A stretch of 64,000 nucleotides of DNA from Colwellia ponticola (GTDB lineage Bacteria > Pseudomonadota > Gammaproteobacteria > Enterobacterales > Alteromonadaceae). The translations under genes were made by a program, and so were the position numbers. The stretch is from assembly GCF_005885605.1 (NCBI RefSeq), contig NZ_SZVP01000012.1, positions 1-64,000 on the forward strand, read 5' to 3'. Numbering within the stretch: position 1 is the first letter of the stretch; the number at the start of each line of letters is the position of its first letter. This document shows, in pieces, positions 30,336-39,274 of the stretch. The notes under the pieces were generated by a model. That model did no database searches. It was not told where the DNA came from and saw nothing but the letters and a program-made list of their open reading frames with translations.

Positions 30336-30588
30336 GGTGCTATTATGTTATTTTTTGTCTAAGTATTGATAATTTTCCAGTGTATCATAGCTACTTACTC
30401 TGCGCGTCACCTTTTTAACTTAGTGCTTGAATACTATTATTTTAAAGTAACACTTATTGAGTGTTAAGTGTTACACACAGAGAAATGTACTAATTAGATA
30501 ATTTTTAAGTGAAGATCATTATAGGATTATGATTGGTAAACTATCAAAAATCCTTATTTTTGTTATACTTAACCGATGATATTTAATC

Positions 30589-31989
30589 ATGAGTTACCAT
30601 GCAAGTAAGGAGTTTTTACGAGTGAATAAAGCGAGACTCAGCCAAGATGAAAACTTGTCTTTTAAAATCAGCCATCAGTTACTACCACAAGACTATCAAC
30701 GTATTGATTTGTATTTTTCACTACCTGTTGAAATGGGTATAAATTCGAGCACACTTAACGAAGAAGAGTTTTTTTACGCCAACATTAGAAATCATAGTGC
30801 TTACCATGCTGATAAGTTACATCTACCATTAGTGCGAAGTCGCTTTATTAGTCAAAATAAGGGTGAACAAAGTGATTATCGGTTAAACCTTAATTTATAT
30901 TCTTACCAAGTTAAAAAAGCGCTTGATGCCGACATTAAACAAACGCTAAAACTCAAAACGGCGGAAGAGTTTTATCCGGCTGCGATTGAATTGGCAGAGC
31001 AAACGTTCTCGTTAACTAAAAAGCTAAGACGTTACACACCCTCAGATAGCAAACTTAATTCCTTCTTTGAAAATGCGGATAACTATTTAAGTTGGCACAT
31101 AGAACAATCGTTCTTAAAGCTGTTATCCAAAGGACCTAAAAGCTCTGAATTTACCGTTGAAAGAGAGTTGCTATTAAGTTTATGTCGCAGTGAAAATGAG
31201 TATCGAATTGATAATAAGTATAACTCCCAAGTGACTCTTGATGACCCTAACCGTATTACTAATAAAATGCGATTACTACAGCGCTTGATAGAGTATGGGG
31301 TAGTCTTTCAACGACAAACGCGCTATTTAAACGTTAACTTAAAGCGCTTTGTACGTGGTGTTGTTACTACGGTTATCATGGCATTTGTTATGTTATTAGT
31401 CCTTAATGCTCGTACTAATTTTACTGAAGTAACAGTCGCCTTAGTGGCATTTTTAGGGGTCATTTATGGCTTACGAGAAACTTTTAAAGAAGATCTAACC
31501 AATTTAATATGGCGAAAAATTCAAAAAGGCTTACCTAAATGGCAAAATATATTTACTCACAGTGTCACTAAAAAACGTATTTTGAGTCAAATTCTTTGGT
31601 TAGAGTATATTAACAATACAGATTTACCTGATTCGGTTAACGATTTATTTCAACAGCGCAGGCAGCAAAATAAGCAAGCGGCACAGCTACTGCATTTTCG
31701 CTGTGATAATAAGGTGATGGCAAAAGAGTTTTTACCTGGTTATGACGAAATTCAGCAACAGATTTTTTTCAACTTAACACCTTTTGTGCGTTTTTTAAAA
31801 AAAGGAGCGGGTCGACTATATAGTTTAGAAGGACAAAAAATTTCTAGCCAAGGTGTGGAGCAGCGTTATCAAATAAACCTTATTCTACGACAATGTAGTT
31901 TGGGTAAAACAAAAGGTAAAGAATCGTTACAGCGCTTTAAAATTACATTAAACCGCTCAGAAATCGTCAATATTGAATCAATAAAATAG
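30589..31989 (+). CDS. Conserved membrane protein of unknown function
   Basis: 466 residues that I do not recognise. The first 250 residues are soluble and charged, with helical stretches. Two membrane helices follow at about 258-276 (VVTTVIMAFVMLLVLNA) and 281-298 (VTVALVAFLGVIYGL). The last 165 residues are again cytoplasmic-looking and basic. It has no signal peptide, so both ends are probably in the cytoplasm. It stands alone between zur (divergent) and the rpsF operon. ATG at 30589 overlaps a poor ribosome site; the Met is the only plausible start. Confidence 0.75.
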   Translation: MSYHASKEFLRVNKARLSQDENLSFKISHQLLPQDYQRIDLYFSLPVEMGINSSTLNEEEFFYANIRNHSAYHADKLHLPLVRSRFISQNKGEQSDYRLNLNLYSYQVKKALDADIKQTLKLKTAEEFYPAAIELAEQTFSLTKKLRRYTPSDSKLNSFFENADNYLSWHIEQSFLKLLSKGPKSSEFTVERELLLSLCRSENEYRIDNKYNSQVTLDDPNRITNKMRLLQRLIEYGVVFQRQTRYLNVNLKRFVRGVVTTVIMAFVMLLVLNARTNFTEVTVALVAFLGVIYGLRETFKEDLTNLIWRKIQKGLPKWQNIFTHSVTKKRILSQILWLEYINNTDLPDSVNDLFQQRRQQNKQAAQLLHFRCDNKVMAKEFLPGYDEIQQQIFFNLTPFVRFLKKGAGRLYSLEGQKISSQGVEQRYQINLILRQCSLGKTKGKESLQRFKITLNRSEIVNIESIK

Positions 31990-32204
31990 CGACACGGACA
32001 ATATCGTACGTTACACATATAACTTTAATAGATACCGTTTAATATTTTCTTTTTCAGTAAGGGCATTGTTAATGAAATATCGGCTCAGCCGACTGTTTTT
32101 TATAAAATTTTTATAATGGCAAGCATGCTCTCGTTATTGCTTGCTTTTACTGGTTGTTATCTCTACAATACGCCTCCTTAATTCAGCCTAAATTTTTGTT
32201 CCTT

Positions 32205-32261
32205 GTCTCAACTGGTGTTGGCTGTGCCAGATTATGAGACTACAACCGTAAGGAGCTCGTA
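32205..32261 (+). promoter_or_regulatory. Possible S6:S18 autoregulatory leader of rpsF
   Basis: GTCTCA (32205-32210) can pair with TGAGAC (32235-32240), followed by ACAACCGTAAGGAG before the ATG. Leaders bound by the S6:S18 complex in many bacteria have a hairpin with a CCG near the ribosome site. The match is suggestive only. Confidence 0.35.
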
Positions 32262-32693
32262 ATGCGTCATTACGAAATCGTATTTATGGTTCACCCTGAT
32301 CAGAGTGAACAAGTGCCTGGTATGATCCAGCGCTACACAGATTTGATCAATGCTGCTGAAGGCAAAATCCACCGTCTAGAAGACTGGGGTCGTCGCCAAT
32401 TAGCATACCCAATCAATAAACTACACAAAGCACATTATGTTCTTATGAACATTGAAGCGCCACAAGTAGTAATTGATGAGCTTGAAACTGCTTTCCGTTA
32501 TAACGATGTTGTTATCCGTAACATGATTATGCGTACTAAAGATGCAGTAACTGAAGCATCGCCAATGGCTGCTGCTAAAGAAGAGCGTCGTGACGATCGC
32601 CGCGAAGTTAAGAAAGATGTTGCTGCTGCGCCAGTTGAAGCTAAAGAAGACTCTGCTGAAGAGAAATCTGAAGAAACTGCTAGCGAAGAATAA
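32262..32693 (+). CDS. rpsF: 30S ribosomal protein S6
   Basis: [20 protein letters not shown] start, [19 protein letters not shown] and an acidic, alanine-rich tail after residue 110. Length 143 is a little over E. coli S6 because of that tail. In the small subunit it pairs with S18. The ribosome site AAGGAG is strong. First gene of the rpsF-priB-rpsR-rplI operon. Confidence 0.97.
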   Translation: MRHYEIVFMVHPDQSEQVPGMIQRYTDLINAAEGKIHRLEDWGRRQLAYPINKLHKAHYVLMNIEAPQVVIDELETAFRYNDVVIRNMIMRTKDAVTEASPMAAAKEERRDDRREVKKDVAAAPVEAKEDSAEEKSEETASEE

Positions 32694-32703
32694 GTAATCT
32701 GTG

Positions 32704-33039
32704 ATGATCTCGCAAGGTTCCTTGCAAGACTCTTTTTTAGAGAATTGCCTTGTGTTGACCGGTGCAGTGGTAAGAACCCCTAAACAGTCAACCAGTCCTG
32801 CAGGTATTAGTCATAGTCAGTTTTCAATAGATCATAAGTCTATACAAAATGAAGCTGGCATGAATCGACAAGCATTTGTTCGAATACAAGTAGTGGCTAC
32901 AGGTGATTTATCACGCTTAACTCGTGAATTAGTTGCGGGTAATGTAATAAAAGTGACTGGTTTTATAAATCGTCATGAATCTAGAAACGGTAATCCGCTT
33001 TTAGCATTACATGCTCAGCAAATTGAAATGATTAATTAG
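32704..33039 (+). CDS. priB: Primosomal replication protein N (PriB)
   Basis: Single-stranded DNA-binding OB-fold protein that helps reload the replisome with PriA. It has ENCLVLTGAVVRTPKQSTSPAG, QAFVRIQVVATGD and GNVIKVTGFINRHESRNGNPLLALHAQQIE. Length of about 111 fits. The frame also allows GTG at 32701; neither start has a strong ribosome site, as expected for translation coupled to rpsF 10 nt upstream. The position between rpsF and rpsR is the conserved one. Confidence 0.93.
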   Translation: MISQGSLQDSFLENCLVLTGAVVRTPKQSTSPAGISHSQFSIDHKSIQNEAGMNRQAFVRIQVVATGDLSRLTRELVAGNVIKVTGFINRHESRNGNPLLALHAQQIEMIN

Positions 33040-33093
33040 GCTTTATTTACTAACTATAATAGTTAATAACATAAAACCATATTGGAGAACTCC

Positions 33094-33321
33094 ATGTCTC
33101 GTTTTTTTAGACGTCGTAAGTTTTGCCGCTTCACAGCGGAAGGCGCAACATCTATCGATTATAAAGATATTGCCACGTTAAAAAATTATATCACTGAAAG
33201 TGGTAAAATTGTTCCTAGCCGTATCACTGGTACTGCTGCTAAATATCAACGTCAATTAACTCGTGCAATCAAACGCGCTCGTTACTTGTCTTTGTTACCA
33301 TACACCGACTTACATAAGTAA
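33094..33321 (+). CDS. rpsR: 30S ribosomal protein S18
   Basis: 75 residues, [17 protein letters not shown], with [15 protein letters not shown] and [16 protein letters not shown]. The frame is open from 33082, but ATG at 33094 follows GGAGAA and gives the standard S18 start. Binds S6 on the platform of the small subunit. Confidence 0.97.
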   Translation: MSRFFRRRKFCRFTAEGATSIDYKDIATLKNYITESGKIVPSRITGTAAKYQRQLTRAIKRARYLSLLPYTDLHK

Positions 33322-33338
33322 GCTAATAGGGGTTTAAA

Positions 33339-33794
33339 ATGGAAGTAATACTTCTTGATAAAATCGCCAAATTAGGCGGCCTTGGTGACAAGGTATCTGT
33401 TAAATCAGGTTATGCACGTAACTTCTTATTACCACAAGGTAAAGCAGTTTTTGCATCACAAGCTAACGTTGAACACTTTGAAGCACGTCGTGCTGAAATT
33501 GAAGCTGAATTAGCAACAGTATTAGCTTCAGCTGAAGCACGTGCTGCTAAAGTTGTTGAATTAGCTGAAGTTACTATCGCATCAAAATCTGGTGATGCGG
33601 GTAAATTATTTGGCTCTATTGGTACTCGTGATATCGCTGATGCGATCACTGAAGCTGGCGTTGAAGTAACGAAAGCTGAAGTACGTTTACCATTAGGTGC
33701 TATCCGCGAAACAGGTGAATTCGAAATCGCTATTCACTTACATCATGATGTTGATACTAGCATCAAAGTTATTGTTATCGCTGAAGCAGAATAA
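33339..33794 (+). CDS. rplI: 50S ribosomal protein L9
   Basis: Begins [20 protein letters not shown] and [17 protein letters not shown], the L9 N-terminal domain. A long helix rich in Ala and Glu follows, then the C-terminal domain with [14 protein letters not shown]. Length 151 is usual. Last gene of the operon; a terminator follows. Confidence 0.97.
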   Translation: MEVILLDKIAKLGGLGDKVSVKSGYARNFLLPQGKAVFASQANVEHFEARRAEIEAELATVLASAEARAAKVVELAEVTIASKSGDAGKLFGSIGTRDIADAITEAGVEVTKAEVRLPLGAIRETGEFEIAIHLHHDVDTSIKVIVIAEAE

Positions 33795-33834
33795 CTCACT
33801 ATAGCGTTAAGCTATCGTAAGCGTTATTAATAAA

Positions 33835-33870
33835 AACACCGTATTCTCATTGAGATTACGGTGTTTTTTT
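33835..33870 (+). terminator. Terminator of the rpsF operon
   Basis: AACACCGTATTCTC and GAGATTACGGTGTT pair over ATT, then a run of T. It could also serve yrfG on the other strand. Confidence 0.85.
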
Positions 33871-33893
33871 ATAGCTGTTTCTTTATATAACTT

Positions 33894-34574
33894 TTATGAA
33901 CTTGTCTTTTCTGTCAGCGCGTTAGTTAAGGCTTGATAATTTGTGATGGCTGGAAAATCGGTAATAACACTGGCTGATTTTTTACTATCAGGGTTAGCAA
34001 TAGCGAGTAAATATTTAATACCATATTGTTGAGCCGATTTTAAAATTTCAACACTGTCATCAATAAATAGCGTTTTACTACAATCAAAGCCATGCTTGGC
34101 TTGTAGTCGTTGCCATAATAATTGAGACTCTTTAGTGATACCAAATTCATGAGTAGAATAAAGCGTATCAAAATATTGATCTAATTGCGTACGCTCAATT
34201 TTAAGTGATAGTGCCTCAGGGTGAGCATTAGTAACTAACACAACATCTTTACCATTAGCTTTAAGGGCTAATAAAAAGTCTTTTGCGTCACTGCGTAACT
34301 GAATAAGGTGCTTTATTTCCCGTTTGAGTTCTTGTATCGGCATTTGTGTTTGTTCAGACCAATAATCTAAGCAATACCATTTAATGGTGCCAACAACGGC
34401 TAAATAATCAGTTTTAAGCTTGGCTTTTGCAGCATCAAGCGATATTGACATTTTTTCACTGTAACGTAATGGTAAGTGCTCTAGCCAAAAGTGGTTATCA
34501 AAGTGTAAATCTAAAATGGTACCATCCATATCGATTAAAACAGTAGAAATTTTTGACCAATTAATGTTTGCCAT
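33894..34574 (-). CDS. yrfG: GMP/IMP nucleotidase YrfG (HAD family)
   Basis: HAD-superfamily phosphatase with motif I LIDMDGTILDL, motif II VLVTNAHPEA, and motif III/IV FIDDSVEILKSAQQYGI. HFDNHFWLEHLPLRY after motif I is a YrfG trait. E. coli YrfG acts on GMP and IMP. The frame opens at 34583, but Met at 34574 has GAGGG at the right distance, giving 226 residues. It is divergent from nudE across a miniature element; the yrfG/nudE pairing is conserved in gammaproteobacteria. Confidence 0.9.
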   Translation of the reverse strand: MANINWSKISTVLIDMDGTILDLHFDNHFWLEHLPLRYSEKMSISLDAAKAKLKTDYLAVVGTIKWYCLDYWSEQTQMPIQELKREIKHLIQLRSDAKDFLLALKANGKDVVLVTNAHPEALSLKIERTQLDQYFDTLYSTHEFGITKESQLLWQRLQAKHGFDCSKTLFIDDSVEILKSAQQYGIKYLLAIANPDSKKSASVITDFPAITNYQALTNALTEKTSS

Positions 34575-34604
34575 ATCGGCCATCCCTCAAAATAAATTGC
34601 AGTA

Positions 34605-34868
34605 ATACCAATTCTATTAAATTTATTCCCAACTCAGAGCTTTATTAGCGAGCTTAGAACAAGCAGAATTTGTTAATTATAGTTACGCTATATTTCATAA
34701 GTAGTGTGCTGTTATCAGTTTGCTAATAAGCTCCCAAGGGCGAGTCTAAAAGGCTTGCATGCGACGTTATTGATTTTGACAAGGGAATAACCATTCTCTT
34801 CAATCAATGTCTTGCCTCTAAGCCTTTTAATTCTCGCTGAGTGAGAAATAACTTAATAGGCTTGGTAT
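34605..34868. mobile_element. 264-bp palindromic miniature element, copy 2
   Basis: ATACCAATTCTATTAAATTT at the left and TAACTTAATAGGCTTGGTAT at the right. It is the reverse-oriented counterpart of the 521-784 copy, of the same length, with high identity in both arms (for example TTCCCAACTCAGAGCT and AATTCTCGCTGAGTGAG). It fills most of the gap between the divergent yrfG and nudE, and so probably carries or displaces part of their promoters. Confidence 0.85.
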
Positions 34869-34964
34869 AAAATAAATATTAGCATTTTACTATTCCAAAA
34901 GTATTGTTTATCGTGTCATTATAGTGACATCTAAAAAAAATAATTAACTAATGTAGCTAAAAAT

Positions 34965-35522
34965 ATGGCTGATAAAAATCAATTACCCGTTATAACTAAT
35001 CGTCGACAAATAGCAAAAAGTGCACTTTTTGCTATTGAACAAATAGATCTGACTTTTACTAATGGTGAACAAAGGCAATATGAGCGAATGGAAGGCTCTG
35101 GCCGTGGTGCTGTTATGGTTGTGCCTATGATTGATGATGAGAACCTATTGCTGGTACGTGAGTATTGTGCTGGTACCCACAGTTATTTGTTGGGCTTTCC
35201 TAAAGGTTTAATTGATGAGGGCGAAGTGGCAGAGCAGGCTGCTAATAGAGAGCTTCAAGAAGAAATTGGTTACGGTAGTAAGCATTTATATCAATTGTCT
35301 GAATTGATGATGGCACCCGCTTTTTTTAATGCCAAAATGACCATTTTTTTAGCGAAACAGCTTTATAGCTCAGTACTTGAAGGAGATGAGCCTGAGGCCT
35401 TACAAGTAGTGTCTTGGCCTATTAAAGATTACAAAAATTTATTACAACAAAGCGACTTCACGGAAGCACGCAGTATTGCAGCATTAATGTTAGTACGCGA
35501 TTTTCTTGATAATGAATATTAA
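34965..35522 (+). CDS. nudE: ADP compounds hydrolase NudE (Nudix)
   Basis: Hydrolyses ADP-ribose, NADH and diadenosine compounds. The Nudix box is G-x5-E-x7-REUQEEIGYG at GLIDEGEVAEQAANRELQEE, complete. FPKGLIDEGE and MMAPAFFNAKMTIFLA are typical of NudE. 185 residues, near E. coli NudE. It precedes cysQ by 130 bp on the same strand, as in related genomes. Confidence 0.92.
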   Translation: MADKNQLPVITNRRQIAKSALFAIEQIDLTFTNGEQRQYERMEGSGRGAVMVVPMIDDENLLLVREYCAGTHSYLLGFPKGLIDEGEVAEQAANRELQEEIGYGSKHLYQLSELMMAPAFFNAKMTIFLAKQLYSSVLEGDEPEALQVVSWPIKDYKNLLQQSDFTEARSIAALMLVRDFLDNEY

Positions 35523-35651
35523 CTTGCATCGATTAGCTGGCTTTAATAGTCAATTAATCGTTGGTTCAGTGTGTACAGGCATAACTTCAAAACATAGTTA
35601 AAGCCATACTTTGACATAACAGTTTTAAAGTACGATGACAGAGGTATAAAG

Positions 35652-36473
35652 ATGAGAGAAGATAAATTACTAAACATTGCTTTAGAAAGTGCAAAAAAAG
35701 CAGGCGTAGAAGTAATGAAATATTATCGTCAGGGAAACTATACTGCAGAAATCAAAGCGGATGAAAGCCCAGTAACTAGTGCCGATATTGCCGCAAATGA
35801 TATTTTAATGGATCAATTACAAACGCTAACACCAGATATTCCTATTATTTCTGAAGAGGTGGGGGCTGTCCCCTTTAGCGAACGAAAAAACTGGTCTCGT
35901 TATTGGTTACTTGATCCCATAGATGGCACGGGGGAGTTTATTATTGGTAGTGGAGACTTTGCTGTAAACATTGCATTAGTTGAAAACGGCTGGCCAACCT
36001 TAGGCGTTATTCATGCCCCAGATCATAAACTCACTTATTATGGTCAGAAAAACCTCGGTGCTTATAAAGATAATAGTCAAGTAAGCCATGCCATTAGTGT
36101 TGCTCAGTATCAAGAGAATCGTCATATTAAAGTTGCTATAAGCCGTCGCCAGCAGTTGGAACTGATGGGGCAATATTTAAGTGAAGATTACGATTATGAT
36201 TACGTCGCTTTAGGTAGCTGCTCCTTAAAAAACTGCCTTATTGCCGAAGGAGGTGCTGACTGCTACTTGCGTGTGGGTGTTACTGGTGAATGGGATACTG
36301 GCGCTAGCCAATGTATCTTAGAAGAAGCTGGTGGTAATATCATCGACAGTGAGTTTAATCCGCTAAGTTACAATAAGGGTGAAAGCTTACTTAATCCTGA
36401 TTTTCTTAGTTTAGGGTCAAGGGATTTTGCTTGGCAAGAAATTATTAAAGCGCATAAAAAGCGCTATGAATAA
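35652..36473 (+). CDS. cysQ: 3'(2'),5'-bisphosphate nucleotidase CysQ
   Basis: Degrades PAP from sulfate assimilation to AMP. Inositol-monophosphatase fold with ISEEVG (Glu of the metal site), LLDPIDGTGEFI and EWDTGASQCILEEAGG, all metal ligands present. Length 273 is slightly above E. coli CysQ. Downstream of nudE on the same strand. A ribosome site, GAGG, precedes ATG 35652. Confidence 0.94.
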   Translation: MREDKLLNIALESAKKAGVEVMKYYRQGNYTAEIKADESPVTSADIAANDILMDQLQTLTPDIPIISEEVGAVPFSERKNWSRYWLLDPIDGTGEFIIGSGDFAVNIALVENGWPTLGVIHAPDHKLTYYGQKNLGAYKDNSQVSHAISVAQYQENRHIKVAISRRQQLELMGQYLSEDYDYDYVALGSCSLKNCLIAEGGADCYLRVGVTGEWDTGASQCILEEAGGNIIDSEFNPLSYNKGESLLNPDFLSLGSRDFAWQEIIKAHKKRYE

Positions 36474-36511
36474 ACTCAAACTGTTATAGGTCTAAATCGA
36501 GAGTTACTAAA

Positions 36512-36598
36512 ATGAAAATGAGTGTAGTTAAAAAGCTTACACGTAATAGTTTAACGAGTCATGTTGGCGCTAATGGCGCTAAGGCGATGAAAACATAA
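36512..36598 (+). CDS. Very small ORF after cysQ, unproven
   Basis: 28 residues, starting MKMSVVKKLTRNSLTSHVGA, with GAGAG eight bases before the ATG. It is basic and has no recognisable domain. It may be a short expressed peptide or chance; the 270-bp gap around it has no other feature. Confidence 0.2.
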   Translation: MKMSVVKKLTRNSLTSHVGANGAKAMKT

Positions 36599-36745
36599 TT
36601 ATTACTACCAGGTAGGCAGCGTCCATACTTGTTTACATGTGCTACCCAATGAGGCGTTTCTTATGTGGCTAATCAAAAGTTATTGTTTGGCTATCTGTTA
36701 TCATAGCGAGTAACTTAGTGAGATTGGTATATAAGAGGTAACATC

Positions 36746-37546
36746 ATGACTGAACAAGTAAGCACACTCTTTAGTAAAATTTGGCAGCAGTATATTAACG
36801 TTACTCCGTCAGCGAAAAAAATTCATCAATTATTAGGTAATGGCAGTGATGTTATTAATGATCATGTTGCTTATCGTACCTTTAATCACCCTAAAATTAA
36901 TTTAGCGCAGTTAGCTAAAGGTTTGTTAGCGTTAGGCTACACCGAGTGTGGTCAATATGATTTTTCAGCAAAAAAACTCAATGCTAAACACTTTGAGCAT
37001 ACTGATAGCACTATGCCTAAAGTGTTTATTAGTGAATTACGTGTTGAAGAATTTTCTAGTGAAGTACAGCAAATTATTTCAGGATTAATCGCTCAGTTAC
37101 CAGATGATGTTAGTGATAGAGCTGACTTTCTTTATTCAGGGCGCTTGTGGGACATTAGCTCAACAGACTATGAAACTTTATTATCTGTTAGTGAGTATGC
37201 AGCCTGGTTAGCCGCATGGGGATACCGTGCAAACCACTTTACCGTGAGTATTAATCACCTAGCTAACTTTGATGATATAAAGGTGGTAAATGCTCAGCTT
37301 AAAGAGGCGGGTTACCTACTCAATGCCAACGGCGGAGAAGTAAAAGGTGATGAAACAGTGAAATTAGAGCAATCATCTACGCTTGCCGATAAAGCTCCGG
37401 TGGTTTTTTCTGATAAAACGATGGCTATTCCTAGTTGCTTTTATGAATTTGCTAAACGTTACCCGTTGGCTAATGGGCAACTATATACAGGTTTTGTCGC
37501 GGCATCGGCGGATAAAATTTTTGATAGTACTAACGCTAAAAGTTAG
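36746..37546 (+). CDS. DUF1338 protein, 2-oxoadipate dioxygenase/HglS-like
   Basis: 266 residues of the DUF1338 family, whose member HglS is an iron-dependent 2-oxoadipate dioxygenase/decarboxylase making 2-hydroxyglutarate. Possible metal ligands are His 39 in VINDHVAYRTF, His in YRANHFTVSIN (about 178) and Glu in CFYEFAKRYP (about 232). It is shorter than HglS (about 460), like other short family members with no known substrate. Single gene followed by a terminator. No lysine degradation gene is nearby. Confidence 0.82.
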   Translation: MTEQVSTLFSKIWQQYINVTPSAKKIHQLLGNGSDVINDHVAYRTFNHPKINLAQLAKGLLALGYTECGQYDFSAKKLNAKHFEHTDSTMPKVFISELRVEEFSSEVQQIISGLIAQLPDDVSDRADFLYSGRLWDISSTDYETLLSVSEYAAWLAAWGYRANHFTVSINHLANFDDIKVVNAQLKEAGYLLNANGGEVKGDETVKLEQSSTLADKAPVVFSDKTMAIPSCFYEFAKRYPLANGQLYTGFVAASADKIFDSTNAKS

Positions 37547-37572
37547 TTAATTGCTAAGAGCTAAGTAAATGT

Positions 37573-37600
37573 TAAGCCAGTGCAGTGTCATTGGCTTTTT
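37573..37600 (+). terminator. Terminator after the DUF1338 gene
   Basis: AAGCCAGTG and CATTGGCTT pair (one G-U) over CAGTGT, then TTT. Lies between convergent genes. Confidence 0.65.
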
Positions 37601-37617
37601 ATTATCTTGTTTGATAA

Positions 37618-38373
37618 TTATATATCGTATTTTTTCATCATAGCGTCAATGACCCCTTGGTCTTTTAATTTCTTTAACGTCTGATTAAATTGCTCAAGCG
37701 TAATAGGTGCATTAGCAGATAACGCCGCTTTAATATCTATCTCGTTGACAATAATAGGGAGCACTTTAAATGCACTATTATTGTTATTTTGCTTTAATTG
37801 ATAATTAATTAGAATATTAGAGTCAATGACTACATCAACTCGCTTTAAATTTAAGCGAATCAAGTTGACGCTTAAGGTAGTAACGCCATAAGGGATAAGC
37901 TCACCTTGGTCAAAAAATGGTTGTAGAGTGGGATACTTATACCCTCGAATAGTACCGATAACCATACCTTTAAAGTCTGCTAATTTTTCATAATTATTAG
38001 GGTTATCAGCGTTAATGACCATGCGGTTTTTTTGAATAAATAGCGTATCACTCCACTGGAACTTTTCACTATGACTTAGCCAAGCCGGGTTACTGATCAA
38101 ATGGATATGGGAAGTATTGTTTGCTAAGTAACGTTCAATACGCTTTCTAGGTGTTCTTACAAAGCTAACCATAAACCCTAATTCATCACCAAGTTCAGTC
38201 GCAATATCCTTGATAATACCTGAAGATAGTTGTTCACCTGACTCCATAGCGTACGGCGCAGCGTTGTAGTCACCATAGCTAAATATTAAGGTAGTTTTAT
38301 CACTTGCGAAGGCGAAAAAAGGGAGTATAGCACTGCACAGTAGTAATTTTTTAAAGGTTATTAATTTCATCAT
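37618..38373 (-). CDS. Periplasmic solute-binding protein family 3
   Basis: 251 residues with a signal peptide (LLLCSAILPFFAFA). The mature part is a type 3 substrate-binding fold: LIFSYGDYNAAPYAME, GIIKDIATELGDELGF, FKGMVIGTIRGYKYP. No permease or ATPase gene accompanies it. Such orphan proteins may serve distant transporters, or as sensors. The ligand is unknown, perhaps an amino acid. Start is the first of two adjacent Met codons. Confidence 0.82.
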   Translation of the reverse strand: MMKLITFKKLLLCSAILPFFAFASDKTTLIFSYGDYNAAPYAMESGEQLSSGIIKDIATELGDELGFMVSFVRTPRKRIERYLANNTSHIHLISNPAWLSHSEKFQWSDTLFIQKNRMVINADNPNNYEKLADFKGMVIGTIRGYKYPTLQPFFDQGELIPYGVTTLSVNLIRLNLKRVDVVIDSNILINYQLKQNNNNSAFKVLPIIVNEIDIKAALSANAPITLEQFNQTLKKLKDQGVIDAMMKKYDI

Positions 38374-38443
38374 GTTCAGGTTTTATGGCTTTTAATTCGC
38401 TCAATTAAGTGTTGTTTTCACTCATATAGAATGGCATAGCTAA

Positions 38444-38471
38444 TAAGCAATAAGCAATAAGCAATAAGCAA
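38444..38471. repeat. Four tandem TAAGCAA heptamers
   Basis: Exact 7-bp repeat, four copies in a row, in the gap between yheU and the solute-binding gene. It could vary in copy number by slippage. It is not inside a reading frame. Confidence 0.85.
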
Positions 38472-38530
38472 TAATGGCACTGTTATCTAAAATTTTAGTT
38501 TTTACAGCATCATTATGTAATTAAATTGTC

Positions 38531-38761
38531 TTACTCTTCCATACCTGTTTTAAATTGTTCACTAGGTAAAATATTGATACTTTCATGTAGTTCAGAGTAA
38601 ACCAATACAGCACTACCTTGGTGAAGTTGTTTTTTCACTTGTGCAATTTTGGCTGCTTTACTTACTTCTTCAGCGCCGTATTCAGTGCCTTCTCGTAAAA
38701 TAAAATCTTCAATAATAGCCGTTAAGGTTTCAGCGGGTAATTGTTCTAAAGGGATAATCAT
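38531..38761 (-). CDS. yheU: YheU family protein (UPF0270)
   Basis: 76 residues, MIIPLEQLPAETLTAIIEDF then ILREGTEYG, the YheU signature. Small acidic protein of unknown function, found in the yheS/yheV/slyX neighbourhood in enterobacteria, as here. Confidence 0.88.
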   Translation of the reverse strand: MIIPLEQLPAETLTAIIEDFILREGTEYGAEEVSKAAKIAQVKKQLHQGSAVLVYSELHESINILPSEQFKTGMEE

Positions 38762-39055
38762 AACGTTCTTTATAGCGGTTAAGTAATAATGCTATTGTAG
38801 CGCTAAATTAGCTTGAAACGTCAATTATTGAATTAGGTATTATATTAGGTATAAAAAGGGGAAGGTTTGGATGAGTTTGCGAGCTAAAAACGATTAGCCA
38901 GGTAATATATATTGAACACCTAGACAGATTAAATGGGGTTATTATGCGTTTAATTTATCATCACTACGTATAAGCTATAGCGTATGAAGCACAATAATTT
39001 ACCATTATTTAATCTGTTTAAGCAAATTGCATTTAGTTGGTAACGTTAGATACTT
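38762..39055. other. Gap with a long imperfect hairpin
   Basis: About 290 bp between yheU and the 46-residue membrane protein. The only structure seen is the 92-nt hairpin at 38925-39016. No ORF. Confidence 0.5.
38925..39016. repeat. 92-bp imperfect palindrome
   Basis: Outer arms CAGATTAAATGG and CCATTATTTAATCTG, second arms GGTTATTATGC and GCACAATAATTTACC, and an inner near-palindrome TACGTATAAGCTATAGCGTA. The pieces nest into one long hairpin. It could be a small repetitive element or an RNA; other copies in the window were not found. Confidence 0.45.
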
Positions 39056-39196
39056 TTATTTACCTTCAGTTGTATCATCTTGAATATTTTTAATAAAATA
39101 ATAGACATAAAAAGCACAAATGGCGATTGAAATAGCCATACCGCCAAGTGAAAACATCACAACCGGATCGTTAGCTAACATTGATAATAAGTTCAT
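39056..39196 (-). CDS. Small single-helix membrane protein (DUF3149-like)
   Basis: 46 residues: MNLLSMLANDPVVMFSLGG then a membrane helix (about 12-36, MAISIAICAFYVYYFI) and a polar tail KNIQDDTTEGK. The ATG follows GGAG with 6-nt spacing, a good ribosome site. Short proteins of this shape are annotated DUF3149 in marine gammaproteobacteria; the assignment is by pattern. Function unknown. It lies 78 bp downstream of the Sel1-repeat gene on the same strand and may share its transcript. Confidence 0.7.
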   Translation of the reverse strand: MNLLSMLANDPVVMFSLGGMAISIAICAFYVYYFIKNIQDDTTEGK

Positions 39197-39274
39197 ATTG
39201 AGCTCCATACTTATCTAAGTAATTTTTGATGTAATAAGTATAATGACATTGTGCAATGATTAAGCTGATATAGA

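Noticed and set aside
38444..38471. Short tandem repeat as a CRISPR array
   Set aside because: Units are 7 bp with no spacers and no cas gene nearby.
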